Below, piece by piece: positions 35,161-46,368 of a stretch of DNA of 64,000 nt (position 1 is the stretch's first letter; every line of letters starts with the position of its first letter). The notes below the pieces were generated by a model. That model did not search any database and was not told the DNA's origin. It was given only the letters and a program-made list of their open reading frames with translations. The stretch covers positions 248,001-312,000 of the forward strand of contig JADYYY010000019.1 of NCBI GenBank assembly GCA_020853395.1, read 5' to 3'. The stretch is from Acidobacteriota bacterium (GTDB lineage Bacteria; Acidobacteriota; Vicinamibacteria; Vicinamibacterales; SCN-69-37). The translations under genes and the position numbers were made by a program.

Positions 35161-36963
35161 GTGGATCGTCTGAAGCCTCTCCTCGTCGCGCTGGCGCTCA
35201 TCGTGTGTCTCGTCGCGCCGTCGCCGCCGAGCATCCCGGGCGACGGCGGCGAGTACGTCGTGCTCGCGCTCAACTTCGCCGAGCTGAAGGGGCCGTCGAT
35301 CGCCGCCGGGGACCTGCCCGGCTACATGCAGGAGCTCGCGAAGATCCGCCCGGACATCGTGTCGTTCGATCCGAGCCCGTTCATGCGCCGCGCGCGCGGA
35401 TCGCTCGACTACCTGCACTTCTGGTTCTACTCGCTCTTGGCCGTGCCGGGTGTCTGGCTGACACGGCTCGTCGGCGCGTCGCCCGTGTACGGGTTCGCCC
35501 TGCTCAACGCCGCGCTCCTGCTGGGGGCGCTCGCGGTGGCCCTGCCGCGGCTGGGCACGCCCGTGTCGGTGCTGCTGTTCGCGAGCCCGATCGTCTGGTG
35601 GATCGACAAGCCCCACACCGAGCCCTACACGTTCGCGATGTTGACGATCGCGATGGTGCTCTTCGAGGAACGGCCGTGGTGGGCCGTCCTCGCCGCCGGC
35701 GCCGCAGCGGTGCAGAACCCGGTCGCGTACGCGTTTCTCGGGCTCACGCTGGCGGGCGGCGTGCTGCAGGGGCGTCGCGTGTTCCTCGATCGCCGCTGGA
35801 TCGCGGCGGCGCTCGCGGCGATCGCGCTCGCGTCGGTGCACGTGATCTACTTCTGGACGCGATACCGCACGCCGTTTCCTCTCGTCGACACGACGCAGCC
35901 CGGCATGCCCGACATGGCCGAGACGCTCGTGCCGCTGCTCGATCCGAACCTCGGCCTGTTGCCGAACTTCCCGGCGCTGGCGATCGCCGTTGCGGCCGCG
36001 GCCGCCCTGCTGGCCTGGCGCCGGCCGCGCGCGCTCGTTCAGCCGGACGTGCTGGTCGCCGGCGCCGCCGCCGTCGTCTTCCTGCTGGGATTCGCGCGCA
36101 ACGTGAACTACCACCACGGCGGCACGCCGAGCGTCAGCCGCTACGGCCTGTGGTTGATACCGCTGACGATCCCGCTGGTCGGCGGCGCGGCGCGGATCGG
36201 CGGCGCGTGGTGGCGCCGGAGTTCGTGGGGGCTGGCGGTGACCTCGGCCGTCGTGTCGATCTACGCCTTCCATCCCGTTGTCGTGCAGAACAGCCGGGAG
36301 CCGACCTGGGCGGCCGACTATCTGTGGACGAAGCACCCACTCTGGAACGACCCGTTGCCACAGACGTTCGTCGAATCCCAGCAGAAGACCGAGGACCTGA
36401 ACGTGCCGGTGGCGACGTCCGGGTGCGAGAAGATCCTGATCAACGGCCGGCGCAAGATGAACATCTGGCCCATGCCGTGCTACCCGGAGCCGCTGCCCGA
36501 TTGGTGCGTGAGCAACCTCTGCTACGCCAACCTCGTGAACGGAAAGTACGTGTTCAGCCATGCGCCGGGACGGGATCGCGGCCCCGGCAACCCGCTCGAG
36601 CACACGGCCTGGCCGCCCGCGGCTGAACCGAGGGTTCGCGAGTTCTACAACCGCATGTCCTGGTGGACGCTTCGCGCTGGCCTCGAGCTGGCCCCGATGG
36701 TGCGGCAGGTGGTCGGCGCGAGCGTCGAGTCGCTGCAGGGACCGTCCGGCACGATCCTCGTGCTCCAGGAAATCAAGTCCGACGCGGTCGTCGTCCTGCG
36801 CCCGCCCGGGCCTTACATCGCCACGGTGGTGGACCCGATCGGCGCGAACGGGGAAACCGTGCTGTCGTTCGACGGGCCGGCGTTCGAGCGATGGGAGATC
36901 CGTGTGCCGGCCGGCGACGTCATGCTCGTGGGGCTCGTGCCGCAGAAACCTTCGGCCGGCTGA
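35161..36963 (+). CDS. Polytopic membrane protein, putative GT-C-like glycosyltransferase
   Basis: This 600-residue protein begins with GTG 35161 and a hydrophobic helix (LLVALALIVCLVAPSPPSI). Eight to ten further hydrophobic helices run up to about residue 370. A periplasmic tail of about 230 residues follows, with several cysteines (GCEK, PCYPEP, DWCVSNLCY). An early DGGEYV segment sits just after the first helix, where GT-C enzymes carry acidic catalytic residues. With the divergent GT2 and UGM genes it suggests a surface-glycan locus. It is not clearly homologous to the two membrane proteins at the left edge. Confidence 0.65.
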   Translation: MDRLKPLLVALALIVCLVAPSPPSIPGDGGEYVVLALNFAELKGPSIAAGDLPGYMQELAKIRPDIVSFDPSPFMRRARGSLDYLHFWFYSLLAVPGVWLTRLVGASPVYGFALLNAALLLGALAVALPRLGTPVSVLLFASPIVWWIDKPHTEPYTFAMLTIAMVLFEERPWWAVLAAGAAAVQNPVAYAFLGLTLAGGVLQGRRVFLDRRWIAAALAAIALASVHVIYFWTRYRTPFPLVDTTQPGMPDMAETLVPLLDPNLGLLPNFPALAIAVAAAAALLAWRRPRALVQPDVLVAGAAAVVFLLGFARNVNYHHGGTPSVSRYGLWLIPLTIPLVGGAARIGGAWWRRSSWGLAVTSAVVSIYAFHPVVVQNSREPTWAADYLWTKHPLWNDPLPQTFVESQQKTEDLNVPVATSGCEKILINGRRKMNIWPMPCYPEPLPDWCVSNLCYANLVNGKYVFSHAPGRDRGPGNPLEHTAWPPAAEPRVREFYNRMSWWTLRAGLELAPMVRQVVGASVESLQGPSGTILVLQEIKSDAVVVLRPPGPYIATVVDPIGANGETVLSFDGPAFERWEIRVPAGDVMLVGLVPQKPSAG

Positions 36964-36994
36964 TCGGCGGGGCACGACGAGCGCGTCGCGTCGC

Positions 36995-37312
36995 TCACGA
37001 TCGCAGCCACGTGTACATCGTTGTGCCTGCCGCGATGGCCAGCGGCAGCGCCGCGCCGGCAGCCGGGACGCCGACGGCCGTCATCGCCGGCGCCAGAGCG
37101 ACGATGAGCGCCGGCACGAGGATCCAGAGGGCGAACACCATCATCGCCGGCAGGACGACGAGGTTCAGCGCGCGCTCCAGAGCAAGCCAGCCGGCGCGCT
37201 GGCGGGTCGTCGAGATCCGCCGCGCGACCTCATCGACGAACCCGTCATCGTCGAGCTGGACCTCCTCCTGCGCGAGCCGTCGCCTGAGCTGACGCTCGAG
37301 CTCGTCGGTCAC
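36995..37312 (-). CDS. Small membrane protein coupled to an ECF sigma factor
   Basis: This 105-residue protein has a charged N-terminal 35 residues (DELERQLRRRLAQEEV) and then two hydrophobic segments (about 48-72 and 80-98). It overlaps the sigma gene by an ATGA 4-base junction, the usual place for an anti-sigma factor. No zinc-finger motif is seen, so the anti-sigma role is inferred from context only. Confidence 0.6.
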   Translation of the reverse strand: MTDELERQLRRRLAQEEVQLDDDGFVDEVARRISTTRQRAGWLALERALNLVVLPAMMVFALWILVPALIVALAPAMTAVGVPAAGAALPLAIAAGTTMYTWLRS

Positions 37313-37866
37313 GACTCCGCTCCTTTCAGGATCGGTGAGGCGAAGAGCTGTCGCAGCCGGCCCATCCCGCGCGTCATGTGCGACTTCACCGTGCCGAGCG
37401 GCAGGCCAGTGGCTTCCGCGATTTCAGTCTGGCTCAAGCCTTCACTGTAAGCCAGCACGAGGCAGAGCCGTTCGGCAGGCCGAAGGCGGGCGAGGGCCTC
37501 GTGAACTTCGAGGTGCTGGCCGATCGGCGGCGCGGAGCTGTCGGCCGGTAGGTCGTGGTCGTCGAGGGCTTCGATCGCCACCTGTTTGCGGCGGGCGTGC
37601 TGCAACCAGACCGACACCGCGATCCGGCGCAACCACGGGCCGAAGGCCGCGGCTTCCCGCAACTGGCGCAACGACTGCCAGGCTCGCACGAACGCATCCT
37701 GCGCGAGATCGTCGCCGAGCGCCGGCTCGCCGCAGAGCCGCCGGAGCAGCATCCGGACCTGCGCCTGCCGCCGCCGCACCAGCTCGCCGAAGGCGCGATC
37801 GTCGCCCTCACGAGCGAGCATCACGAGCGCCGCCTCCGTGCTCGCCGAACGTGCTCCATCGGTCAC
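37309..37866 (-). CDS. ECF-type RNA polymerase sigma factor
   Basis: A 185-residue sigma factor with region 2 (DDLAQDAFVRAWQSLRQLRE, then FGPWLRRIAVSVWLQHARR). Region 4 has a helix-turn-helix (RLCLVLAYSEGLSQTEIAEA, then PLGTVKSHMTRGM). The LPLGTVKSHM signature is typical of ECF sigma-24 family members. The start is GTG 37866, one base after the stop of the upstream gene. The three-gene unit (membrane protein - sigma - membrane protein) is probably one transcript. Its signal is unknown. Confidence 0.92.
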   Translation of the reverse strand: MTDGARSASTEAALVMLAREGDDRAFGELVRRRQAQVRMLLRRLCGEPALGDDLAQDAFVRAWQSLRQLREAAAFGPWLRRIAVSVWLQHARRKQVAIEALDDHDLPADSSAPPIGQHLEVHEALARLRPAERLCLVLAYSEGLSQTEIAEATGLPLGTVKSHMTRGMGRLRQLFASPILKGAES

Positions 37867-37867
37867 G

Positions 37868-38272
37868 TCAGAGACGAGGAGCGTCGGTGTCCGCGGCCTG
37901 CCGCGGGCGGACGACGTGCGCCACGATCAGCAGAGCCAGGCCCATCAGCAGCAGCATCGATCCGACCCCGACGAGCGGCAGCAGCGCGTCGCGCGATCCG
38001 CCCAGGTAGATGAAGACGCCCATGAGCGGCAGACCCAGGCCGATCGCCACGAGGACGGCGCCGCCGGCCAGCAGGTCCGTTTTGCTCTTGCGCGCCGGCG
38101 TGCGCAGCATCTTCTCGATCAGCGCGCTGTCGATCGGGTAGTTCTTCTCGATGGCCAGGCGAACCGTCTGCTGCGCCTCACGGCGCGCGGCGATTTCCCG
38201 CCAGACGTTGGCGACGATCACGAGGGCCAGGAACAGCCACAGCATGCCTCCGGCGAACAGCGATTCCCCCAT
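37868..38272 (-). CDS. Small membrane protein, DUF6249-like
   Basis: The 134-residue product has an N-terminal helix (LWLFLALVIVANVW). A short cytoplasmic linker follows with the pattern REAQQTVRLAIEKNYPID and ALIEKMLRT. Two further helices then end in a charged tail. This linker pattern is characteristic of small DUF6249-type proteins often encoded beside ECF sigma genes. Function is unknown; it may help sense membrane state. It begins the sigma operon, 75 bases downstream of the thrA stop. Confidence 0.65.
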   Translation of the reverse strand: MGESLFAGGMLWLFLALVIVANVWREIAARREAQQTVRLAIEKNYPIDSALIEKMLRTPARKSKTDLLAGGAVLVAIGLGLPLMGVFIYLGGSRDALLPLVGVGSMLLLMGLALLIVAHVVRPRQAADTDAPRL

Positions 38273-38347
38273 ACGACCTCCTGTGAGAAGAGATGCGGCG
38301 AGCGAGCCGATCGGATGCAGGAGTCTCGCTGAGCGCCTGCGGCGCTG

Positions 38348-40858
38348 CTACTTGCTGCCGAGCGCGTAGATGTCGTTGAGGATGCCTGCGGCCGTGACCG
38401 CCGCGCCGGCGCCCGGGCCGCTGACGACGAGCGGCTCGGTGCGGTAGCGCCGCGTCGTGAAGGCCACGAGATTGCGCGTGCCCTGCAGCGCGCCGATCGG
38501 GCTGTCCTTCGCGACGGCCACGAGCCTCGCGGACACGCTCCGCGGCGTCGCCGCGACGACGTAGCGCAGCACCCGTCCGCGCGCGGCTTCCTGCTCGGTA
38601 CGCGTCCGCCACTCGTCGTCGACCGAGGGCAGTTGCCTCATGAACTCTGGGAGCGGCAGTTTCGCGAGCGCGCGCGGGACGAGATCGTCCGGCATCGGCG
38701 CCGGGCCGCGATAGCCCATGAGGCGCGCCAGGATCAGCACCTTGCGCGCCGCATCGCGTCCGTTCAGATCGTCGCGCGGATCCGGCTCCGCATAGCCTCG
38801 TTCGACCGCCAGGCGGACGGCCTCCGAGAACGGCATGCCCGACGACACGGCCGAGACGACGAACATGAGCGTGCCGCTGACCGCGCCCTCGATGCGGAGC
38901 ACGCGGTCGCCGGTTTCGGCGAGCTTGGCGTAGGTGTCGATGATCGGCAGCCCGGCGCCGACCGTCGCTTCGTACTTGATCCGCCGGCCGCCTCGTGCGG
39001 CCGCGGTCATCAGGGCGGCGTAGGACTCCCACGTGCCGGCCACGGGCTTCTTGTTCGCGAGGACGACGTCGAACCCCTGACCGAACGCGGCGGTCAGCAG
39101 CGGGCCATTCTCCTCGCTGGTGACGTCGACGACGACCGGGTGTGACACCGCGTGGCTGGCGATGTGCGCCAGCGCCTCCGGGGCCCTGGCCTCGACGCCG
39201 CCGAGCGCCGACACGAGCGCGCCGCGATCCTTCTCGCGCGCCAGCTCGAGCAGGCGCCGCGCGGAGAAGCCCTTGGGTTCGAACAGGTATCCGGAGCGGT
39301 CGAGCACGCCGACCACGCGCACGGGCGGCGCGTCGGCGCTCGCGCCGGCGATCTGGTCGGCCAGCGCGCGCCCCACGCGCCCGAAGCCGAGGAGGACGAC
39401 ATCCACGTAGGGAATCGTGATGGGCCGGCCGCCGCCGATCTTCGACAACTGAAACGCGGCGTGCACGCGGCGCACCGCTTCGGCGACCTCGGCGTCGTTG
39501 ACGACGAACGAGATGTTCCGCTCGGACGATCCCTGCGCAATTGCGATGACGTTCACGCCCGCCGAGGCGAGCGCCGAGAACACCCGGGCGGCGACGCCGG
39601 GCGTCCCCACCATGCCGTCTCCGACGACCGCGACGACCGCCATGCCGGGACGCGAGGTCACCTGATCGATGAGCCCGCTCGCCAGCTCTCCCTGGAACGC
39701 GCGCCGGACGGCGGACACCGCGCGGTCGGCTTCGCCTGCCGGAAGCGTGAACCCGATCGAGCTCTCCGACGAGGCCTGGAAGATCGTCGACACCGAGAGG
39801 CGTTCCGCGTCCACGGCGACGAACGTCCGTGCCGCGATGCCGTGCACGCCCGCCATGCCCTTGCCGGCCACGGTGACGACCGCCTGGCCGCGGACGATCG
39901 CGATCGCCTTCACCGGGTGCGTCAGATCGGAGCGCCGCGCCGACACCTCGGTGCCGGGGTTCTCGGGCGTGAGAAACGACCGCACGCGCAGGACGATCCG
40001 GCTGCCCGCGATCGGGATGAGCGCGCGCGGGTGCAGGACCTTCGCGCCGTAGTGCGCGACCTCCGCGGCCTCGCGGTGATGGAGCTGCGGGATCAGGCGT
40101 GCGTCCGGCACGAGCCTGGGATCCGCGGTGAGGATGCCGGGCACGTCCTTCCACAGGACGGCTTCGGTCGCCCCGAGCGCGTTGGCCACGAGCGTCGCGG
40201 TGAGATCCGATCCGCCGCGCCCGAGCGTCGTCACGCTGCCGTCCGGCGCCGCGCCGATGAAGCCCGGCACCACGGGCGTGACGCCGACGGCGACGAGCGG
40301 CCGCAGCACGCGGCGCGCGAGGCGTCTCGTCTCGGTCAGATGCGGTGCCGCGCCGCCGTGCTGTCCGTCCGTGCGGATGAGCTCGGCCGCGTCGACGATC
40401 CGCGCGTCGTGCCCGCCCGCCTTCAGGGCCGCCGCGAGGATGGCGGCCGACATCCGCTCGCCGCGGGAGACCAGCCGATCGCTCGCCCTCGGCTCGACGA
40501 CGCCGAGCACGCCGATGGCCGTGCAGAGGTCCCGGTACTCGCGCGCCGAGGCGTCGAGGTCGGCGAGCAGCGCGCGCCGCGCCGCGCCGGCCGGCACGAG
40601 ATCGTGGACGAGCGTCCGGTGCCGCCGCAGGAACTCGGCGGCGAGGCGCGCCGCCAGCTTGGGCCGCCCGTCGACCGCGTGGCCGGCGCCCTCGAGCAGC
40701 AGGTCCGTCACGCCGCCGAGCGCCGACGCGACGACGACGAGCGGGCCGTGGTGCGCCGAGACGAGCGACACCGCGCGGCGGATGCCGTCGGCGTCCGCAA
40801 GCGACGCGCCACCGAACTTCCAGACCTGCAGGGGCGCGCGTTTCGTCCGCGCCGTCAT
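38348..40858 (-). CDS. thrA: Bifunctional aspartokinase / homoserine dehydrogenase
   Basis: This 836-residue protein fuses an N-terminal aspartokinase ([13 protein letters not shown] near residue 14, [23 protein letters not shown]), a central pair of ACT domains (about 310-460, [10 protein letters not shown] and [10 protein letters not shown]), and a C-terminal homoserine dehydrogenase. The dehydrogenase has nucleotide motif [12 protein letters not shown], then VLANKKPVA and [11 protein letters not shown]. It opens and continues the aspartate route to threonine, and the ACT part should give threonine inhibition. Length is close to E. coli ThrA (820). Its ATG overlaps the upstream threonine synthase by four bases. 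Confidence 0.95.
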   Translation of the reverse strand: MTARTKRAPLQVWKFGGASLADADGIRRAVSLVSAHHGPLVVVASALGGVTDLLLEGAGHAVDGRPKLAARLAAEFLRRHRTLVHDLVPAGAARRALLADLDASAREYRDLCTAIGVLGVVEPRASDRLVSRGERMSAAILAAALKAGGHDARIVDAAELIRTDGQHGGAAPHLTETRRLARRVLRPLVAVGVTPVVPGFIGAAPDGSVTTLGRGGSDLTATLVANALGATEAVLWKDVPGILTADPRLVPDARLIPQLHHREAAEVAHYGAKVLHPRALIPIAGSRIVLRVRSFLTPENPGTEVSARRSDLTHPVKAIAIVRGQAVVTVAGKGMAGVHGIAARTFVAVDAERLSVSTIFQASSESSIGFTLPAGEADRAVSAVRRAFQGELASGLIDQVTSRPGMAVVAVVGDGMVGTPGVAARVFSALASAGVNVIAIAQGSSERNISFVVNDAEVAEAVRRVHAAFQLSKIGGGRPITIPYVDVVLLGFGRVGRALADQIAGASADAPPVRVVGVLDRSGYLFEPKGFSARRLLELAREKDRGALVSALGGVEARAPEALAHIASHAVSHPVVVDVTSEENGPLLTAAFGQGFDVVLANKKPVAGTWESYAALMTAAARGGRRIKYEATVGAGLPIIDTYAKLAETGDRVLRIEGAVSGTLMFVVSAVSSGMPFSEAVRLAVERGYAEPDPRDDLNGRDAARKVLILARLMGYRGPAPMPDDLVPRALAKLPLPEFMRQLPSVDDEWRTRTEQEAARGRVLRYVVAATPRSVSARLVAVAKDSPIGALQGTRNLVAFTTRRYRTEPLVVSGPGAGAAVTAAGILNDIYALGSK

Positions 40859-42192
40859 GATCGCGCGGCGGCCGCCGCGCCCGTCAGCATGTCGACGGCG
40901 TGCCGCACGCGGTCGTAGTCGTTCGGCAGCTCGAGCGGCGGGTTGGCGAAGCGCCCGGGCGGCAGGCCCGTGTGGTACTCCACCTTGAAGTCGGTGAACT
41001 TCAGCCCGTTCGCCGTCGAGATCACGATGACCCGATCGGTCGACTTCACCTCGCCGCGTGCGAGCAGCTTCTCGAGCGCAGCGAGCGCCACGCCGGTGTG
41101 CGGGCAGTTGAACAGGCCGGTGAGGTCCCCGCGCGCCGCCGCGTCGGCCAGCTCCGTCTCGCTCGCCTGCTCGACGATGCCGTCGTACCGGCGGAGCGTG
41201 CGGATCGCCTTGCGGATCGAGACCGGGTTGCCGATGCGGATCGCCGAGGCCATCGTCGGCGCGGCGACGATCGGCGTGAACTCCCAGTTGTTCTTGTACG
41301 CCAGGTAGAGCGGGTTGGCCGCCTCCGCCTGTGCCACCACGATCCGCGGCCGCTTCGTCGTCACGCCGAGATCGATCAGCATGTCGAAGCCGGCGCCGAG
41401 CGCGCTGACGTTGCCGAGGTTGCCGCCGGGGATGACGATCAGGTCCGGCACCTGCCAGTCGAACTGCTGGACGATCTCGAACGACAGCGTCTTCTGGCCT
41501 TCGAGCCGCAGGCTGTTCATCGAGTTGGCGAGGTAGACGCCTTCCTCCTCGGCCAGCCGCGTGACGATCTTCATGCAGCCGTCGAAGTCGGTGTCGAGCG
41601 CGAGCACCTTGGCGCCGTTGGCGATCGGCTGGACGAGCTGCGCCGGCGTCACGAGGCCGCGCGGCAGGATCACGATCGCCGGGATGCCGGCCGCCGCCGC
41701 GTACGCGGCGAGCGAGGCGGACGTGTCGCCGGTCGACGCGCACGCCACCGCGCGGATGCCGGCGCCGTCCGCCATCATCTGCTTGACGACCGAGGCCAGC
41801 ACCGTCATGCCGAGATCCTTGAAGGATCCGGTGTGCGAGTTGCCGCACATCTTGACCCACAGATCGTCGAGCCCGTACTGCTCGCCGAGCCGCTCCGCCC
41901 AGAAGAGGTTCGTCCCGCCCTCGTCCATCGACACGACGTTGTCGTCGCGCAACTCCGGACAGACCCATTCCTTCTTGCCCCAGACGCCCGAGCCGTAGGG
42001 CCAGGAGGTGCGCTTGTAGCGATCGTCGAAGAGCCGCATCCACGTCGCCGGCGAGCGATCGCGGAGCGCCGCGAGGTCGTGCTCGACCTGCAGCAGATCG
42101 CCGCAGGTCGGGCAGTGATAGATCGGCCGCCAGATGGAGTACTCGCCCGGGCACCCGGCCGAGCAGCGGAAGACGGCGCGATAGCTGCTCAC
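40855..42192 (-). CDS. thrC: Threonine synthase, paralog 1
   Basis: A 445-residue fold-type II PLP enzyme. The lysine is in [11 protein letters not shown], the phosphate loop is [10 protein letters not shown], and the ISTANGLKF motif lies near the end. A zinc-ribbon-like N-terminus ([18 protein letters not shown]) precedes the catalytic part. It would convert O-phosphohomoserine to threonine. The GTG start overlaps the previous stop by GTGA. A second, clearly different threonine synthase lies directly upstream, so one of the two may have a narrower or altered role. Confidence 0.9.
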   Translation of the reverse strand: MSSYRAVFRCSAGCPGEYSIWRPIYHCPTCGDLLQVEHDLAALRDRSPATWMRLFDDRYKRTSWPYGSGVWGKKEWVCPELRDDNVVSMDEGGTNLFWAERLGEQYGLDDLWVKMCGNSHTGSFKDLGMTVLASVVKQMMADGAGIRAVACASTGDTSASLAAYAAAAGIPAIVILPRGLVTPAQLVQPIANGAKVLALDTDFDGCMKIVTRLAEEEGVYLANSMNSLRLEGQKTLSFEIVQQFDWQVPDLIVIPGGNLGNVSALGAGFDMLIDLGVTTKRPRIVVAQAEAANPLYLAYKNNWEFTPIVAAPTMASAIRIGNPVSIRKAIRTLRRYDGIVEQASETELADAAARGDLTGLFNCPHTGVALAALEKLLARGEVKSTDRVIVISTANGLKFTDFKVEYHTGLPPGRFANPPLELPNDYDRVRHAVDMLTGAAAAARS

Positions 42193-43436
42193 GACGGTAC
42201 TCCCGGCGCGGTCGTCGTCGTGCCGACCGCGGCCTCGAAGTCGGCCAGCGAGCGGCCGATGTGAATGGGCGCGACGCCCTTGCCCTGCAGGATCTCCACG
42301 GTCTTGTAGCCGTTGCCGGTGATGCAGATGACGATCGACTCGTCGCGCGGAATCGCGCCGCGCTCGATGAGCTGCTTGGTGGCCGCCACCGTCACGCCGC
42401 CGGCGCCCTCCGTGAAGATCCCCTCGGTTTCCGCGAGGAGCTGGATGCCGCGGATGATGTCGTCTTCCTCGACCTTCGCGCCCGATCCGCCCGTCGAGCG
42501 CACGGCGCGCACCACCTGGAAGCCGTCGGCAGGGTTGCCGATCGCGATCGACTTCGCGAGCGTCTTCGGCTTCACCGGATCGGGGAACTCGAGGCCGTCG
42601 GCGAGCGCGTTGACGACCGGTGCACAGCCGGCGGCTTGCGCGGCGTGGATCGCCGGCAGCGGGCCGTCCACGAGCCCCATCTGCACGAACTCGTCGAAGC
42701 CCTTGAGGATGCGCGGCAGCAGCGTGCCGCCCGCCACCGGCGAGACCACGTGCTTCGGCAGACGCCAGCCGAGCTGCTCGGCGATCTCGAATCCGTACGT
42801 CTTGGCGCCTTCGGCGTAGTACGCCCGGAGGTTGATGTTCGCGAAGCCCCAGCCGTACTGATCCGCCACCTGCGTGCACAGCCGGTTCACGTCGTCGTAG
42901 TTGCCGCGCACCGCGATGAGCCTCGGCCGGTAGACGCTGGCGCCGGTGATCTTGCCGATCTCGAGATCGTCGGGGATGAACACCGAGCACTCGAGCCCGA
43001 GCCGTGCGGCGTGCGAGGCGACGCTGCCGGCGAGATTGCCCGTGGACGCGCAGGCGAACGTGGTGAAGCCGAGCTCGACGGCGCGCGTCGCCGCCACCGA
43101 GACGACCCGGTCCTTGTAGGAGCAGGTCGGGTGGTTCACCGAGTCGTCCTTGACGTACAGCTCACGCACGCCGAGCCGGGCCGCGAGCCGATCCGCCTTG
43201 ACGAGCGGCGTGCAGCCCGAGTGCAGCCCGGTGCGCGGTGCTCCCTCGATCGGGAGCAGCTCGCGATAGCGCCAGAGGTTCTTCTCCCGCGACGCGACGA
43301 TCTCCCGCGTGATGCTGCCCTTGATCGCCGCGTAGTCGAAGGCGATTTCCAGCGGGCCGAGACAGCCGCTGCAGACCCAGAGCGGACCCGCAGGGTACTC
43401 GGTGTGGCAGAGATGACAACGAAGGCGGAACGTCAT
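42189..43436 (-). CDS. thrC: Threonine synthase, paralog 2
   Basis: The 415-residue protein starts with a four-Cys zinc ribbon ([19 protein letters not shown]) and has the PLP lysine in [11 protein letters not shown]. Further motifs are [19 protein letters not shown], the phosphate loop [10 protein letters not shown], and CITGNGYKT near the end. The SYKDR version and zinc ribbon are common among archaeal and many bacterial threonine synthases. It begins five bases after thrB and is followed with overlap by paralog 1. Both copies keep catalytic residues, so neither looks dead. Confidence 0.9.
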   Translation of the reverse strand: MTFRLRCHLCHTEYPAGPLWVCSGCLGPLEIAFDYAAIKGSITREIVASREKNLWRYRELLPIEGAPRTGLHSGCTPLVKADRLAARLGVRELYVKDDSVNHPTCSYKDRVVSVAATRAVELGFTTFACASTGNLAGSVASHAARLGLECSVFIPDDLEIGKITGASVYRPRLIAVRGNYDDVNRLCTQVADQYGWGFANINLRAYYAEGAKTYGFEIAEQLGWRLPKHVVSPVAGGTLLPRILKGFDEFVQMGLVDGPLPAIHAAQAAGCAPVVNALADGLEFPDPVKPKTLAKSIAIGNPADGFQVVRAVRSTGGSGAKVEEDDIIRGIQLLAETEGIFTEGAGGVTVAATKQLIERGAIPRDESIVICITGNGYKTVEILQGKGVAPIHIGRSLADFEAAVGTTTTAPGVPS

Positions 43437-43441
43437 GAGGA

Positions 43442-44362
43442 TTACCTGGGCTGATGGGCGGAGAGCGTTCTGATCGTATACGGGAGGCCGAGCCGTTCGT
43501 AGACGTCGGTGATGGCGGCAGCGGCCTCGCCTTCGCCTCGCTCCGTGGCCAGCACGGCCACCGACGGCCCGGACCCGCTGAGGCAGACGCCCAGCACGGC
43601 CGGATGATCGATCGCGAGCGCCTCGCGCAGGCCCGGGACGAACGCCTGGCGCGTCGGCTGATGCCAGCGGTCCTTGAGCGACTCGCGCAGGTCCTCGTAG
43701 CGGCCCGTCTCGAGGGCGCGCACGAAGAGCAGGGCGCGCTGCAGATTGAAGATCGCGTCGCGCAGCGGCAGCGTCTCGGGCAGCACCTTGCGCGCGGCCG
43801 CCGTCTCGACCTCGGCCGCCGGCGTGACGATGAGGAGCCTGAGGTCCGCCGGCCAGGGCCAGGCCCGTGCATCGACCCGTCCGTCCTCGTACTGACAACT
43901 GACCGTCAAGCCGCCGAGCAGCGCGGCCGCCGCGTTGTCGGGATGGCCCTCGATCTCGCTCGCGAGGGCGAGCCAGTCCGACGCGGGCCGGGGCTCGGTG
44001 AACGCTTCGTACAGGCGCAGGCCGGCGATCGTCGCGGCGGCGCTGCTGCCGAGACCGGCGCGCATCGGGATGTCGCTTCGCACCTCGATCTCGAGGCCCG
44101 GAAGGTCCCCGCCGAACCGCTCGATCGCGAGCCGCACCGCCCGCTCGATGCGGTTCTCGCCGACGAGCGGCGGACCCTCCACGAACCTGAACGCGAGGCA
44201 GCCGCGCGCGTCCGGCGCGTCACGGTTGACGCGCACGATCGTGAGCCGCAGGTACACCTGAACCGCCACCGACAAGGCGTCGAAACCAGGGCCGAGGTTG
44301 CTGACCGAGCCGGGCACGACGATGTCGCGGGGAACGCTGCTGGGGGCCGGGGCGCTTGCCAT
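43442..44362 (-). CDS. thrB: Homoserine kinase (GHMP family)
   Basis: This 306-residue GHMP kinase has the N-terminal PGSVSNLGPGFDALS motif, the ATP loop RAGLGSSAA near residue 105, and the C-terminal VCLSGSGPSVAVL motif. It phosphorylates homoserine to the substrate of threonine synthase. It leads the operon thrB - thrC - thrC - thrA. ATG 44362 is chosen over TTG 44368, though no clear ribosome site is visible. The promoter must lie in the 55 bases shared with the divergent aldo/keto reductase, where TTTATAAGAAA is the only AT-rich patch. Confidence 0.93.
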   Translation of the reverse strand: MASAPAPSSVPRDIVVPGSVSNLGPGFDALSVAVQVYLRLTIVRVNRDAPDARGCLAFRFVEGPPLVGENRIERAVRLAIERFGGDLPGLEIEVRSDIPMRAGLGSSAAATIAGLRLYEAFTEPRPASDWLALASEIEGHPDNAAAALLGGLTVSCQYEDGRVDARAWPWPADLRLLIVTPAAEVETAAARKVLPETLPLRDAIFNLQRALLFVRALETGRYEDLRESLKDRWHQPTRQAFVPGLREALAIDHPAVLGVCLSGSGPSVAVLATERGEGEAAAAITDVYERLGLPYTIRTLSAHQPR

Positions 44363-44417
44363 GGGCAAATGGACAGTTTATAAGAAACCGTTTGTTGGAG
44401 TCCTGCGGCGCGTGACC

Positions 44418-45449
<1,032 letters not shown>

Positions 45450-45476
45450 CGCGGCGCAGGCCAGCCGTCGGCGGCC

Positions 45477-46187
45477 GTGCCTGAACCGTACGCCCTCATC
45501 GCGAAGCCGAAGCACATGCCTGCAGAGACCTGGGCGGCCGTCGATCGTTACCTCGCCGAGCTGCTGATCGGCCCGGATCCGTCGCTCGACGCCGTGCGTG
45601 CCGCGAGCGATGCCGCGGGGCTGCCGTCGATCCACGTGCCCGCGATGGAGGGCAAGTTGCTGATGCTCCTCGCGCAGATCGTGGGCGCGCGCCGGATTCT
45701 CGAAATCGGCACGCTCGGCGGCTACAGCACGATCTGGCTGGCGCGCGGCGTCGCGCCCGGCGGACGCGTCGTGACGCTGGAGCTCGACGAGGGGCGCGCT
45801 CGAGTCGCGCGCGAGAACTTCGCGCGCGCGGGCATGTCGGCCGTCATCGAGCTCCGCGTCGGCCCTGCGTCCGACGCGCTCGATGGGCTGGTGGCCGAAG
45901 GGGCCGGGCCGTTCGATCTGATGTTCCTCGATGCCGACCGGCCGCACTACGCCGAGCTCTTCCGCTCGATGCTTCGGTTGTGCCGTCCCGGCACGCTCAT
46001 CGTCGCCGACAACGTCGTTCGCGCGGGCGCGGTGGCGGATCCAGACACGAGCGACGCCGGCGCGCAGGGCGTACGACGATTCCTCGAGGCCATCGCTCAG
46101 GAGCCGCGCGTGACGGCGATCGCGCTCCAGACGGTGAGCGGCAAAGGGCACGACGGCGTCGCGCTCCTGCGCGTGGAACGTGCGTAA
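45477..46187 (+). CDS. SAM-dependent O-methyltransferase (caffeoyl-CoA/COMT-like)
   Basis: This 236-residue class I methyltransferase has the SAM motif ILEIGTLGGYSTIWLAR, acidic motif VVTLELDEGRARVA, and the metal/substrate motif FDLMFLDADRPHY followed by TLIVADNVVRAG. This is the family 3 O-methyltransferase pattern, which uses a divalent cation to methylate catechols. The true substrate is unknown. It starts with GTG 45477, 27 bases after the reductase. Its TAA stop is part of a GCCGTAAG-type repeat. Confidence 0.9.
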   Translation: MPEPYALIAKPKHMPAETWAAVDRYLAELLIGPDPSLDAVRAASDAAGLPSIHVPAMEGKLLMLLAQIVGARRILEIGTLGGYSTIWLARGVAPGGRVVTLELDEGRARVARENFARAGMSAVIELRVGPASDALDGLVAEGAGPFDLMFLDADRPHYAELFRSMLRLCRPGTLIVADNVVRAGAVADPDTSDAGAQGVRRFLEAIAQEPRVTAIALQTVSGKGHDGVALLRVERA

Positions 46188-46213
46188 GCCGTAAGCCCAT
46201 GCCGTAAGCCCTG
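46182..46213. repeat. GCCGTAAG short repeat at the end of the methyltransferase gene
   Basis: Reads GCGTAAGCCGTAAGCCCATG then CCGTAAGCCC: three units of CGTAAGCC with one interruption. The first unit contains the gene's stop codon. The remaining spacer up to 46368 has looser CAAGCC copies and no gene. Confidence 0.65.
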
Positions 46214-46368
46214 CGAGCGCGGGTCCTGTCGCCGGACAGCCCCCACGTGGTGCTCGGCACAACGCGCGTGATCACGGACGTCGCCGGCGCGCAGGGCGGC
46301 CCCGTCCGGCGCCACCCGCGCCGCGGGAGTTCTGAAACGCGCTCCAAGCCTCGCGCCCAAGCCGTGCG

